64,000 nt of DNA from Amycolatopsis sp. FBCC-B4732 (GCF_023008405.1 NZ_CP095376.1:2752001-2816000); one strand, 5' to 3'; shown: positions 7,772 through 16,302, counted from the first letter of the stretch. The notes: a model not told the origin generated them from the letters alone. Numbers and translations: made by a program.

Positions 7772-9243
7772 CCCCCCTCTACCTCCAGGTCCGCGGGTTC
7801 GTCGCCCGCGCGTGCGCCGGTTACGCGGGTACGCCCGCCGAACCGCAGCTGCGGCAGATCGCCGGCCGGCTCGCCGAGCCGCTGCGGGTCGCGATCGCCG
7901 GGCGCGTCAAGGCCGGCAAGTCCACCCTGCTCAACGCGCTCGTCGGGCAGGAGCTCGCGGCGACCGACGCGGGGGAGTGCACCCGGGTCGTCACCTGGTA
8001 CCGCAACGGCCCGACCTACCGGATCGTGCTGCACCCCGTCCGCGGGATGCCGCGCCAGCTGCCCTTCGGCCGGCTGTCCGGCACCCTCGGCCTCGAGCTC
8101 GGCATGGCGCCCGACGACGTGGACCGGCTCGTCGTCGACTGGCCGTCGCCCGCCCTGCGCGCGATGACGCTGATCGACACGCCCGGCCTGGGATCGGCCC
8201 GCGCGGAGGTCTCCGGGCGCACCGAAGCGGCGCTCGTCCCCGAGGGCGACGGCGTGGGCACCGCGGACGCCGTGGTGTACCTGATGCGCCACGTGCACGG
8301 CGACGACGTCCGCTTCCTCGACGCCTTCCACGACGACCCCGCCCAGCGGCGCCCGGTGAACACCATCGGCGTCCTGGCGCGGGCCGACGAGGTCGGGCAC
8401 GCCCGGCCCGACGCACTCGATTCGGCGGCGAAGATCGCCGCCCGCTACGCCCGCGACTCGCGCGTGCGCGGGCTCTGCCAGACGGTGGTCCCGATGGCCG
8501 GCCTGCTGGCCAGCTCCGCCGCGACGCTCAAGGAGTCCGAGTTCCGCGCGTTCCGGCGGCTCGCGGCCGCGCCGGAGGCCGAAGTGGCGCGGCTGCTGAC
8601 CTCGGCCGACCGGTTCGCCGCGGGTGAGTCCGATGTGGACGTCCCGCCGGCCGAACGCGCCGAGCTCCTCGCCCGCTACGGCCTGTTCGGCGTGCGGCTG
8701 GCGGTCGAGCTGGTCCGCGACGAGCTGGTGACGGGCGCGCGGGCGTTGTCGGGCGAGCTGCTGGCCCGCAGCGGTCTCCACCGCCTCCGATCGCTGCTGA
8801 CGACGCAGTTCGCCGCGCGGGCCGACGTGCTCAAGGCGCGGTCGGCGCTGCAGGCGGCGGAACACGTGCTGCGCGCCTACCCGGACCGCACCGGCGGCCT
8901 GCTGCACGAATGGGAGCGGATCGTCGCCGGAGCGCACGAGTTCGCCGAGATCCAGCTGATCGACTCGATCCGGCTCGGCGTCGTGCTGTTCACCACCGAC
9001 GAGGCCCGCGACGCGGAACGCCTGCTCGGTGCGACCGGGGTGGACGTGCCGAGCCGGCTGGGGCTACCGGGGGACGCGGGCCGCACCGCGATCCGGCAGG
9101 TGCTCGGCGCGCAGCTGCTGAGGTGGCAGCGGCGCGCCGAGCACCCCGCCTCCCCGCGCGACGTCCGCGACGCGGCACGCGTCCTCGTCCGCACGTGCGA
9201 AGGAATCCTGCTCAGCGAAGCCAGGGCGGAGGTCTTGTCGTGA
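7768..9243 (+). CDS. Dynamin-like GTPase, IniC-type
   Basis: A 491-residue GTPase, close to the 493 residues of mycobacterial IniC. G1 is GRVKAGKST at residues 45-53, a Thr-containing switch TDAGECTRVVTWY follows, G3 is DTPGLG at 137-142, and the G4 position reads ARADE, a weakened N/TKxD. No strong transmembrane hairpin is visible, unlike in its upstream partner, so membrane contact may come through the partner. ATG 7768 lies in an ATGA overlap with the IniA-type stop, and its own stop overlaps the next gene's GTG by four bases. Tandem GTPases of this kind are thought to form hetero-oligomers at membranes in response to cell-wall or membrane stress. The exact substrate membrane is unknown. 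Confidence 0.9.
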   Translation: MTPLYLQVRGFVARACAGYAGTPAEPQLRQIAGRLAEPLRVAIAGRVKAGKSTLLNALVGQELAATDAGECTRVVTWYRNGPTYRIVLHPVRGMPRQLPFGRLSGTLGLELGMAPDDVDRLVVDWPSPALRAMTLIDTPGLGSARAEVSGRTEAALVPEGDGVGTADAVVYLMRHVHGDDVRFLDAFHDDPAQRRPVNTIGVLARADEVGHARPDALDSAAKIAARYARDSRVRGLCQTVVPMAGLLASSAATLKESEFRAFRRLAAAPEAEVARLLTSADRFAAGESDVDVPPAERAELLARYGLFGVRLAVELVRDELVTGARALSGELLARSGLHRLRSLLTTQFAARADVLKARSALQAAEHVLRAYPDRTGGLLHEWERIVAGAHEFAEIQLIDSIRLGVVLFTTDEARDAERLLGATGVDVPSRLGLPGDAGRTAIRQVLGAQLLRWQRRAEHPASPRDVRDAARVLVRTCEGILLSEARAEVLS

Positions 9244-10436
9244 CCGACCAGCCGAAGGGCAAGATCAGGAAAGCCGTCACGGCCGCCGCCGGCGCTGTCG
9301 CGTCGGAAGTGGTCGGGAATGCGTTCACTTCCGGTGCTCCGCAGCCGCCGCCACCCGCGTCGCAGCCCGTCGCCGCGGAGACCGCGCACGACGTCCCCGC
9401 CCACGAGTACGTCCCCGAGGTGGGGACCAGCACGGTCACCCGCGGCGAGGACGGCCACGTAGAGGCGCGGACCGGCACCGTCTGGCACCCGGAAACCGCC
9501 GACGGCGTGCCGCTGGCGGACCTGCCCACCGTCGAGGAGTTCGAGCAGATCGAGGTCCGCGAGGACGAGTTCGGCAACTTCGTCATCGACGCGACCGAGC
9601 GGTTCGTGGTGCACAACCACGGCCGCGACGAGGTCTACACCGACCACCAGCACCTCGTCGTGCCCGGCGACGGGACTCCCGGGGACACGGACATCGACGT
9701 CGTCCAGGACGCCGGCATCGTGATCCACGAGAACCCGGACGGCTCGATCACCGTCGAGCACGAGGGTTCGCTGAGCTACGAGCTCACCCCCGACGCGCCG
9801 GGGCACGGCGACATCGAGGTGTTCCAGGAGGAGACCGTCGTCCTCGACGAAGCCGGGACCGGGCCGCCCGGGATCGAGGTCGGGATCACCGTGGAGGAGC
9901 AGGCGAAAGCCGACGACCCGTTCGGCGAGCCGGCCGGACCGGCCATCCACCAGACCGAGGTGGTCACGGACAAGGGACGCGGGGTCACGGTGACCGCGCA
10001 GGTCACCGCACCGGCGCCCACGCTGCCCGGGACACCGCCCCCGCCGGTCGTGACGTTCGCCAGGACGCCGTCCACAGTGGACGCCGCGCCGGCGGCCGCC
10101 GAGACCACGCTGGCGGCCTCGGTCTCCCTTGCGGAGCACCCGGTCCCGCGGCACAGCTTCGCCGCCGAACGCGAACCGGCGCACCACGACGCCGGCGAAG
10201 TCACGGGCGGCCACGCGCACCCCGCGGCGGCGGAGCACCCGTTCGAGCCGCCGCGGCACCCCGACCCGGATCCCGTGCCGGTGGCGGACGAGCCGCCCGG
10301 CCCGCCGCCGGTGGAGCCGCCCGTGCGGCACGAGGACCAGGCACACGAAGACCACTTGCACGAAGACCACCCGGGTGAACCGGTTCCTGACGAACACGTG
10401 GTCCTCGACCACGCGCACGCTGACGGCGGAGGCTGA
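9240..10436 (+). CDS. Acidic His/Pro-rich protein of the dynamin operon, unknown function
   Basis: A 398-residue protein I do not recognise. It begins with a basic then Ala-rich helix (KGKIRKAVTAAAGAVASEVV) that could be an amphipathic membrane anchor. Residues about 60-220 are strongly acidic and contain repeated short strands such as FVIDATERFVVHNHGRDEVY, IDVVQDAGIVIHENPDG and IEVFQEETVVLDE, suggesting a repetitive beta structure. The last 130 residues are Pro, His, Glu and Asp rich. GTG 9240 lies in a GTGA overlap with the preceding GTPase, and its stop is one base before the Hsp70 start, so it is an integral operon member. The His-rich end echoes that of the repeat protein at 4843 and suggests shared metal binding or a phase-separating tail. 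No function can be assigned. Confidence 0.8.
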   Translation: MTDQPKGKIRKAVTAAAGAVASEVVGNAFTSGAPQPPPPASQPVAAETAHDVPAHEYVPEVGTSTVTRGEDGHVEARTGTVWHPETADGVPLADLPTVEEFEQIEVREDEFGNFVIDATERFVVHNHGRDEVYTDHQHLVVPGDGTPGDTDIDVVQDAGIVIHENPDGSITVEHEGSLSYELTPDAPGHGDIEVFQEETVVLDEAGTGPPGIEVGITVEEQAKADDPFGEPAGPAIHQTEVVTDKGRGVTVTAQVTAPAPTLPGTPPPPVVTFARTPSTVDAAPAAAETTLAASVSLAEHPVPRHSFAAEREPAHHDAGEVTGGHAHPAAAEHPFEPPRHPDPDPVPVADEPPGPPPVEPPVRHEDQAHEDHLHEDHPGEPVPDEHVVLDHAHADGGG

Positions 10437-10437
10437 A

Positions 10438-11967
10438 ATGGGCTACGGACTGGGCATCGACCTCGGCACGACCTTCACGGCCGCCGCCGTCGACCGGGCC
10501 GGCCACGTCGAAATGGTGTCACTCGGCGACCGCACGGCGGCCATCCCGTCGGTGGTGCTGCTGCGGCCCGACGGCAGCGTGCTGGTCGGCGACGCGGCGA
10601 GCCGGCGCGCGGCCGTCGAACCCGACCGCGTGACGCGGGAGTTCAAGCGGCGCCTGGGCGATCCGACACCGGTGCTGCTCGGCGGCGCGCCGCACTCGGT
10701 GGCGTCGCTGATGGCGCACCTGCTCGGCTACGTGGTCCGGACGGTCGCCGGCCAGCAGGGCGGTCGTCCGGACCGGATCACGCTGACGCACCCGGCGAAC
10801 TGGGGACCGTACAAGCGGGAATTGTTCGCGCAGGTCCCGAAGCTGACCGGGATCGACCACGTCGGCCTGATCACCGAGCCCGAAGCCGCGGCGGCGCACT
10901 ACGCCGCCCAGGAGCGGCTCGAGGAGGGTGCCGTCGTCGCGGTGTACGACCTCGGCGGCGGCACGTTCGACGCCACGGTGCTGCGGAAGCGCAACGGCGG
11001 CTTCGAAATCCTCGGCACGCCCGAAGGCATCGAGGGCCTGGGCGGGGTCGACTTCGACGAAGCGGTGTTCGGCCACGTCGACCGGGCGCTGGAGGGCCGG
11101 CTGTCGCAGATCGACCCGGACGCCCCGGGCGCGGTGGCGGCGGTCGTGCGGCTGCGGCAGGAATGCGTACTGGCGAAGGAAGCCCTGTCGGCGGACACGG
11201 AAGTGGCTGTTCCGGTGCTGCTGCCGTCGGTGCAGACGGAGGTCCGCCTGACCCGCGGCGAGTTCGAGGAGATGATCCGCCCGTCCATCACGGCGACGCT
11301 GGGTTCGCTGCACCGCGCACTGCGTTCGGCGAACCTGCGCCCGGCCGACCTCGGCACGGTCCTGCTGGTCGGCGGCTCGTCCCGGATCCCGTTGGTGTCC
11401 CAGCTGGTTTCGGCGGAACTGGGCCGCCCGACGGCGGTGGACATCCACCCGAAGTACGGCGTCGCCCTGGGCGCGGCGGCCCTGGCTTCGGGCCGCTCGG
11501 CCGTGGTCCAGCCCCCGGCCCCGGCGCCCGTAGTCCCTTCGCCCCGCGAGGAAACTCGTGCGATGGCCATGCCGGAGTTCGGCGCGGGCGCACCGCCGCC
11601 GGCGCTGGGACGCGGGAAGCCCGCCGGCCCCGGCCGCCGAGCCTCCCGCCGCGGCGTGGTGGTGGGCCTGTGCGCGATAGCGGTGGTGGCGATCGGCGGG
11701 GTGGCGGTGGCGGTCAGCAGTTCGGGCGGCGGCCCGTCGGGAAGCACCCCGCCACCGTCGACCAGCCCGGCGAGCGACACGGCGTCGCTGGTGACGCTGC
11801 CACCCGCGGAGACCCCGCAGACGACGCACGCGACGGCAGCGCCGCCACACACGAACCCGGCGGCCACGACGCGCCGGAAGACCCCGCCGAGGACGACCAC
11901 GCCGACCAAGACGACGACGCCGACGACAACCACGACCCCGACAACGACGGCGACCCCGACAACCTGA
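10438..11967 (+). CDS. Hsp70-family ATPase with C-terminal membrane anchor and Thr-rich outer tail
   Basis: A 509-residue protein with a full actin-fold nucleotide-binding domain: phosphate-1 GIDLGTTFTAAAV at residues 4-16, phosphate-2 VYDLGGGTFDATVL near 168, and adenosine motif LLVGGSSRIPLVSQL near 310. The beta-sandwich substrate-binding domain of DnaK is missing. Instead a Pro-rich linker leads to one transmembrane helix (GVVVGLCAIAVVAIGGVAVAV, about 405-426) and an outside tail of about 80 residues rich in Thr and Pro, ending in PTTTTTP-like repeats. The ATPase is therefore cytoplasmic and membrane-tethered. It is the last gene of the dynamin operon, starting two bases after the previous stop. 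It probably regulates or remodels the dynamin/repeat-protein assembly rather than folding clients; this is inference. Confidence 0.9.
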   Translation: MGYGLGIDLGTTFTAAAVDRAGHVEMVSLGDRTAAIPSVVLLRPDGSVLVGDAASRRAAVEPDRVTREFKRRLGDPTPVLLGGAPHSVASLMAHLLGYVVRTVAGQQGGRPDRITLTHPANWGPYKRELFAQVPKLTGIDHVGLITEPEAAAAHYAAQERLEEGAVVAVYDLGGGTFDATVLRKRNGGFEILGTPEGIEGLGGVDFDEAVFGHVDRALEGRLSQIDPDAPGAVAAVVRLRQECVLAKEALSADTEVAVPVLLPSVQTEVRLTRGEFEEMIRPSITATLGSLHRALRSANLRPADLGTVLLVGGSSRIPLVSQLVSAELGRPTAVDIHPKYGVALGAAALASGRSAVVQPPAPAPVVPSPREETRAMAMPEFGAGAPPPALGRGKPAGPGRRASRRGVVVGLCAIAVVAIGGVAVAVSSSGGGPSGSTPPPSTSPASDTASLVTLPPAETPQTTHATAAPPHTNPAATTRRKTPPRTTTPTKTTTPTTTTTPTTTATPTT

Positions 11968-12395
11968 GCCTGCCACCGCCTCGCGGCTTGGCTGCGGCGC
12001 CCCAGCAGGTGGGCAGGCGGGCAGGCGGGCAGGGCGATCCGCAGCCAACGCCGGGCCTGGCCGGGTGCCAGACTCGGCGCCGGGCCTTGCGATTCGCTGC
12101 GTGCGACCGGCACCCGGTGTCTTGGTTGTGGCGATCGGAGCGCGGCGGTCCGGCTGGGCGATTCGCCGCCGGGGGTCGGCGCTGGGCCTGGCGATTTGCT
12201 GCGTGCGATCCGCACCGGTGCCTTGTGGCGATCGGAGCGCGGCGGCTCGGCCGCACAACCCGCCGCCTCCGGTCGAGGCTTCACGACCCTGTCCAGCCTT
12301 CCCCCGCCCAGGATGTGAGAGATTTTCCAGCCCATGGAGTGAAGTCCCGCATCCCGCCGTTGACCAGCACCTCTTGCCACCCGCAACTGGACCGG
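11968..12395. other. Intergenic spacer with degenerate direct repeats
   Basis: A 428-base GC-rich spacer with no plausible gene. It contains two diverged copies of a block about 75 bases long (near 12079-12156 and 12179-12250), sharing segments such as GTGGCGATCGGAGCGCGGCGG and TGCTGCGTGCGA-type strings, plus a shorter third piece near 12157-12180. The last part before the MFS gene holds its promoter; no clear ribosome site is visible. Confidence 0.6.
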
Positions 12396-13538
12396 GTGAT
12401 CTTCCTCCGGTCCGCACCGCCGCGACCCTCCACCGCGGCCTGGCAGCTCGCGCTCCTCGCCGCCGTGCAGGTCTGCGCCATGAGCGTCTGGTTCTCCGCC
12501 TCCGCCGTCGTCCCCGCGCTGCGTGCCGAATGGGGGCTCTCGCGCGAGCACACCATCCTGCTGACCGCCGCCGTCCAAGTCGGGTTCGCCGGTGGCGCCG
12601 TAGTCTCCGCCGCACTGAACCTCGCCGACCGGATCCCTCCTCACACGCTCATCGCGGCCGGCGCGATGCTTGCCGCGCTCACCACCGCCGTCCTGCCGTG
12701 GAGTGCGCACGGGCTCGTCGTCCCCCTCCGGTTCGCCACCGGCTTCGCGCTGGCCGGGGTCTATCCGGTCGGCATGAAGGTCGTCGTGTCGTGGTTCCCC
12801 CGGAAGCGTGGGCTCGCGTTGGGCGCACTCCTCGCCGCCCTGACCGTCGGCTCGGCGCTGCCGAACCTCCTCGCACCGCTCGACTGGCGGGCCGTCCTCC
12901 TCTGCGCCGCCGCGCTGGCGACGATCGGCGCTGCCGTGTCGGCCCTCTTCGTCCGCGAGGGCCCGGAACGCGCGCCGTCACCGCCGTGGCGCCCGCGGTA
13001 CCTGCTGCGGATGGTGGCCGACCGGCGGCAACGGCTGGTGTGCCTCGGCTACTTCGGGCACATGTGGGAGCTCTACGCGCTGTGGGCGTGGCTGCCCGCC
13101 TACCTCGCCGCGACCGGGAGGCCCAGCGGGGTGACCGCCTTCGTCGTCATCGGCGTCTGCGGAGCGGCCGGGTGCCTGCTCGGCGGCGCGCTCTCGGACC
13201 GGTGCGGCCGGGCGGTCGTCGCGATGGGGGCCATGGTCGTCAGCGCCGGCTGCGCCGTGCTCTCCGCCGCCGTCGCCGGGACCGTCCTCCTGCTGGTCTG
13301 GGGCGTCGCCGTGATCGCCGACTCCGGGCAGTTCTCCGCCGCGCTCGCCGAGACCGCCGATCCGCGGTACGTCGGGACCGCGCTCACCGCCATGACGGCG
13401 TTCGGGTTCCTGCTCAGCGCCGGCACGATCCAGCTGCTGCCGCTCCTGGCCGACGCCGTCGGGTGGCGGGCCGCCGTGCCCGTGCTCGCGGTCGGGCCCG
13501 CGCTCGGTGCCGCCGCGATGCAGCGCCTGCGCCGGTAA
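12396..13538 (+). CDS. MFS transporter, CynX/NimT-like
   Basis: A 380-residue integral membrane protein with about 12 hydrophobic helices, beginning AAWQLALLAAVQVCAMSVWFSASAV. The MFS loop signature is present as GGALSDRCGRAVV after helix 8 and as a weak copy after helix 2. Overall layout resembles the cyanate/nitrate-like and small-solute MFS exporters, but the substrate is not readable from sequence. GTG 12396 is the most likely start since it stands just before the first charged residues; a TTG at 12360 is also in frame and neither has a good ribosome site. The gene ends 9 bp before cutA, so the two may be co-transcribed. Confidence 0.8.
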   Translation: MIFLRSAPPRPSTAAWQLALLAAVQVCAMSVWFSASAVVPALRAEWGLSREHTILLTAAVQVGFAGGAVVSAALNLADRIPPHTLIAAGAMLAALTTAVLPWSAHGLVVPLRFATGFALAGVYPVGMKVVVSWFPRKRGLALGALLAALTVGSALPNLLAPLDWRAVLLCAAALATIGAAVSALFVREGPERAPSPPWRPRYLLRMVADRRQRLVCLGYFGHMWELYALWAWLPAYLAATGRPSGVTAFVVIGVCGAAGCLLGGALSDRCGRAVVAMGAMVVSAGCAVLSAAVAGTVLLLVWGVAVIADSGQFSAALAETADPRYVGTALTAMTAFGFLLSAGTIQLLPLLADAVGWRAAVPVLAVGPALGAAAMQRLRR

Positions 13539-13547
13539 CCTCGCGGC

Positions 13548-13886
13548 ATGGCGGCGGAGCACGTGATCGTGACGTCCACGACGGACTCGGAAGCGGTGGC
13601 GCGGGAACTCGCCACCCAGGCGGTGGCGGGACGGCTGGGGGCGTGCGCCCAGGTCGTCGGCCCGATCACCAGCGTCTACCGCTGGGAAGGCGCCGTGCAA
13701 ACGGATCAGGAATGGCGCGTCGAGATCAAGACGACCGCCGCCCTCGTCCCCGCGCTGACCGAACGCCTGCGCCAACTGCACGGCTACGACCTGCCGGAGG
13801 TAGTCGCCACGCCGATCGTCGGCGGCAGCGCCGAATACCTCGCCTGGCTGACCGCCGAAACCCGTGGCCAGGACCCGGGTTCCTGA
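13548..13886 (+). CDS. cutA: Divalent-cation tolerance protein CutA
   Basis: A 112-residue protein with the full CutA1 pattern: VIVTSTTDSEAVARELA near the N-terminus, GACAQVVGPITSVYRWEGAVQTDQEWRVEIKT in the middle (split here by family convention into CAQV and SxYxWxG...EW motifs), and YDLPEVVATPIVGGSAEYLAWL at the end. CutA forms a very stable PII-like trimer implicated in copper tolerance and in other small-molecule binding. It follows the MFS gene by 9 bp and precedes the RraA-like gene by 13 bp, so the three are probably one operon. Confidence 0.92.
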   Translation: MAAEHVIVTSTTDSEAVARELATQAVAGRLGACAQVVGPITSVYRWEGAVQTDQEWRVEIKTTAALVPALTERLRQLHGYDLPEVVATPIVGGSAEYLAWLTAETRGQDPGS

Positions 13887-13899
13887 CTAAAGTCAGGGA

Positions 13900-14598
13900 A
13901 TGGAACTGAGCCGGCGCTTCGCGACGCTGACCACCGCCCACCTCGCCGACGCCTGCATCCGCGCCGGGCTGCCGGTGCGCTGCGCCCCGGCAGCGACGCG
14001 CGCGGTGGTGCCCGGCGGCCGCCTGTTCGGGCCGGCCGTCCCGGCGCGGCACGTCGGCAGCGTCGACGTCTTCCTGGAAGCCTTCGAGACCGCTGCGGAC
14101 GGCGGTGTGCTGATCGTCGACAACGGCGGCCGCCTCGACGAGGCCTGCGTCGGTGACCTCGTGGTGCTCGAGGCTCGTGCCGCCGGGTTGTCCGGGGTGC
14201 TGATCTGGGGCCTGCACCGCGACACCGCGGACATCCGGGCCATCGGGCTCCCGGTGTTCAGCCTCGGGTCCCTCCCGACCGGCCCGCTCAACCTCGGCCC
14301 GCGCGTCGACGGCGGGCTGGCCGAAGCGATCGTCGGGACCTGGCGGATCGGGCCGTCGGACCTCGTGCTGGGTGACGACGACGGCGTCCTGTTCGTCCCG
14401 CTCGACCGCGCCGAGGAGCTGTTCGCGCTCGCCGAGGCGATCCGCGACACCGAACGCCGCCAGGCCGACCGGATCCGGGGTGGCGAGCCGCTGCGGGAGC
14501 AGGTGCGCTTCGCCGAATTCCTCGCCGCGCGGGAAGCGGATCCGGGCCTGACGTTCCGCGCGCACCTGCGGGCCGTCGGCGGTGCGATCGAAGAGTGA
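13900..14598 (+). CDS. RraA-like protein / 4-hydroxy-4-methyl-2-oxoglutarate aldolase family
   Basis: A 232-residue protein of the RraA/HMG aldolase fold. The N-terminal TTAHLADACIRAG is the usual T-x-x-x-x-D-A start of the family. The central glycine-rich part VLIVDNGGRLDEACVGDLV and GVLIWGLHRDTADIRAIGLPVF carries the conserved Gly, Arg and Asp residues that bind pyruvate and a divalent metal, and GDDDGVLFVP is the closing motif. Family members either cleave 4-carboxy-4-hydroxy-2-oxoadipate-type substrates or inhibit RNase E (RraA proper); the presence of the R-D metal site allows aldolase activity, but the substrate is unknown. Starts 13 bp after cutA. Confidence 0.85.
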   Translation: MELSRRFATLTTAHLADACIRAGLPVRCAPAATRAVVPGGRLFGPAVPARHVGSVDVFLEAFETAADGGVLIVDNGGRLDEACVGDLVVLEARAAGLSGVLIWGLHRDTADIRAIGLPVFSLGSLPTGPLNLGPRVDGGLAEAIVGTWRIGPSDLVLGDDDGVLFVPLDRAEELFALAEAIRDTERRQADRIRGGEPLREQVRFAEFLAAREADPGLTFRAHLRAVGGAIEE

Positions 14599-14606
14599 CC
14601 ACGAAA

Positions 14607-14632
14607 GTGTGATCGTTCACCCGACGGGGTAA
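14607..14632 (+). promoter_or_regulatory. Candidate stress-sigma (SigB/SigF-like) promoter
   Basis: GTGT at 14607-14610, 16 bases, then GGGTAA at 14627-14632, 21 bases before the ATG at 14654. The -10 element matches the GGGTAt consensus of actinobacterial SigB/SigF-type promoters; the -35 differs by one base from GTTT. Confidence 0.35.
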
Positions 14633-14653
14633 CCCGGGCCGGGAGGCGGGACC

Positions 14654-15118
14654 ATGAACGCGCTCATCGGCTTCGGCAAGGACATCGAATACCACTTCGC
14701 GCGCGGGTTGCGGACCTACCTGGCCCGGGTCGCCCGCGCCGTCGGCGTCGGGTTCGAGTCGTGTTCGCTCGACCTCGACGTGCCCAGCTCCGGGTACGTC
14801 GCCCTCGACCGCACGCTCCCGGACCTCCCAGCGCACGACCTGGCTCTGATCTGGGACGAGGTGCACGGCTGGGCGGCGGAGATCGAACCCGCGAGCGGTG
14901 GCACCGGGAAGGTGCTCGGCTACCTCGGCGGCGCCGACGTCGTGCCGCCGCCGCGTGCGGTCGCCGGGTTCCTCGAAGCGCTGCGGGTCGCCGGGCCGCC
15001 CGCAGCCGCGTTCCCGCCGCCGGTGTTCCGGCGGGCCGGGCACCACGAGGACCTCGTCGACCGGCTGCCGGTCACCGGCCCGGAAGGACTGCTGCGGCCG
15101 AGCTCCGCTACTTGGTGA
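14654..15118 (+). CDS. DUF6292-like protein of unknown function
   Basis: A 154-residue soluble protein. The first 115 residues read like the DUF6292 family found mostly in Pseudonocardiaceae and relatives: GLRTYLARVARAVGV, then a strand with YVALDRTLPDLPAHDLALIWDEVHGWAAEIE, and a final GKVLGYLGGADVVPPPRAVAGFL. The C-terminal 40 residues are unique. Function of the family is unknown. GGGAGG stands just upstream of ATG 14654, and a GGGTAA element suggests stress-sigma control. Confidence 0.7.
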   Translation: MNALIGFGKDIEYHFARGLRTYLARVARAVGVGFESCSLDLDVPSSGYVALDRTLPDLPAHDLALIWDEVHGWAAEIEPASGGTGKVLGYLGGADVVPPPRAVAGFLEALRVAGPPAAAFPPPVFRRAGHHEDLVDRLPVTGPEGLLRPSSATW

Positions 15119-15186
15119 GCACAGGACGGGAGCGCCCCGGGCACCTAGGATGAGGCGGCCGAACCCCGTCCCACCGAAGGAAGCCC

Positions 15187-15831
15187 GTGACCGCCGATGC
15201 GCCCCACCCCGTCCGCGTCCTCCTCGTGGAGGACCACGACATGGTGGCGGAGGCGTTGCAGCAGGCCCTCGACCGCGCCGACGGGATCACCGTCGTCGGC
15301 CGCGCCCGCTCTCGGACGGAGGCACTGGCGGACGCCCGCGAGCACCACCCGGACGTTGTGCTGCTGGACCGGCGCCTGTCCGACGGCGACGCGCTCGGCG
15401 TCATCACCGACCTCGCGGCCGGCGGTGCCCGCGTCCTGGTGCTGACCGGCGACGCGACGCCGGCGATCGCCGCTCAGGTGGCGAAGGCGGGCGGTGCCGG
15501 GCTGCTGTTCAAGTCGTCGCAGCTGGGCGTGCTGGAGTCCGCCGTCCGGGACGTGGCCGCCGGCGCCGTGGTCTTCGAGCCGGACCTGCTGCCCGGTGTC
15601 TTCGACCGGCTCACCGGCCGCGTCCCCGCGGTCGGCACGGCCCTGACCGCGCGTGAGCGCGAAACCCTCGACCTGCTCGCCGAAGGCGCGACCACCGACG
15701 AGATCGCCCTGCGGCTCGGCGTGTCCCGCAACACCACCCGCAACCACGTCCAGCGCGTGCTGGAAAAGCTCGGGGCGCGCTCGAAGCTCGAAGCCGTCGC
15801 CGTGGCCCGCCGGGAAGGGCTCATCGGCTGA
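15187..15831 (+). CDS. NarL/FixJ-type response regulator
   Basis: A 214-residue response regulator. The receiver domain starts VRVLLVEDHDMVAEAL with acidic pocket ED, phospho-acceptor Asp in VVLLDRRLSDGD (about residue 58), a Thr in VLTGD and Lys in LLFKSS. The C-terminal LuxR HTH reads LTARERETLDLLAEGATTDEIALRLGVSRNTTRNHVQRVLEKLGARSK. GTG 15187 is preceded by GAAGGAA. The cognate kinase is probably the double-PAS kinase at 16355 or another kinase elsewhere, since the kinase gene has its own overlapping receiver gene. Confidence 0.92.
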   Translation: MTADAPHPVRVLLVEDHDMVAEALQQALDRADGITVVGRARSRTEALADAREHHPDVVLLDRRLSDGDALGVITDLAAGGARVLVLTGDATPAIAAQVAKAGGAGLLFKSSQLGVLESAVRDVAAGAVVFEPDLLPGVFDRLTGRVPAVGTALTARERETLDLLAEGATTDEIALRLGVSRNTTRNHVQRVLEKLGARSKLEAVAVARREGLIG

Positions 15832-15844
15832 TGCAGCTGCACTA
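15832..15844. promoter_or_regulatory. Shared regulatory motif TGCAGCTGCACTA, copy 1
   Basis: The 13-base string begins right after the response-regulator stop, about 60 bases before the ATPase gene at 15904. It contains the palindrome TGCAGCTGCA. A 12/13 match occurs at 18675-18687, upstream of the STAS gene of the same cluster. Confidence 0.4.
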
Positions 15845-15903
15845 ACCGCGGAGGACGGGTTTGCATCTCGTGCGGGCCCGCGCGGTCGACGAGGCTGGAG
15901 GGT

Positions 15904-16302
15904 GTGGACGTCCATGCCCCCCTCACCGCGGAGTGCGCCGTGACCGGCTCGGCGGGCGGACTGGCCCTCGTGCGCCGGTTCACCCGGCTGACGCTGCGCG
16001 GGTGGGCGAGCGGCACCGCCGTCGACGACGCGCAGCTGGTCGTCACCGAGCTCGTGACCAACGCGCTGTGCCACGGCGTCGGCCGCCCGCTCCTGAGGCT
16101 GGCGCCGGCCGGCGGGCAGCTCCGCATCGAGGTCTTCGACGACGATCCGGCGCCACCCGTGCGCCGGCCCCCGGGTGCGGACGGCGGCTGGGGCCTCACC
16201 CTCGTCGAGCGGCTCTCCTCCGCGTGGGGGACCGCGCGCCACGGCCGCGGGAAGGTCGTCTGGTGCGCGCTGCCAGCGGCTTCGGCCGAACTCGCCGGGT
16301 GA
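15904..16302 (+). CDS. RsbW-like anti-sigma factor ATP-binding protein
   Basis: A 132-residue protein made of one HATPase_c domain of the anti-sigma factor kinase type. The N box is VVTELVTNALCHGVG, the G1 box FDDDPAPP and the G2 region GGWGLTLVERLSSAWG, with the final strand KVVWCALP. Such proteins bind a sigma factor or phosphorylate a STAS antagonist. GTG 15904 has GGAGGG just upstream. The STAS protein at 18158 in the same cluster is a candidate partner. Confidence 0.88.
   Translation: MDVHAPLTAECAVTGSAGGLALVRRFTRLTLRGWASGTAVDDAQLVVTELVTNALCHGVGRPLLRLAPAGGQLRIEVFDDDPAPPVRRPPGADGGWGLTLVERLSSAWGTARHGRGKVVWCALPAASAELAG

Noticed and set aside
11968..12395. Frames in the spacer as a possible gene
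   Set aside because: They consist of translated direct repeats, Arg/Pro-rich, with no start signal.
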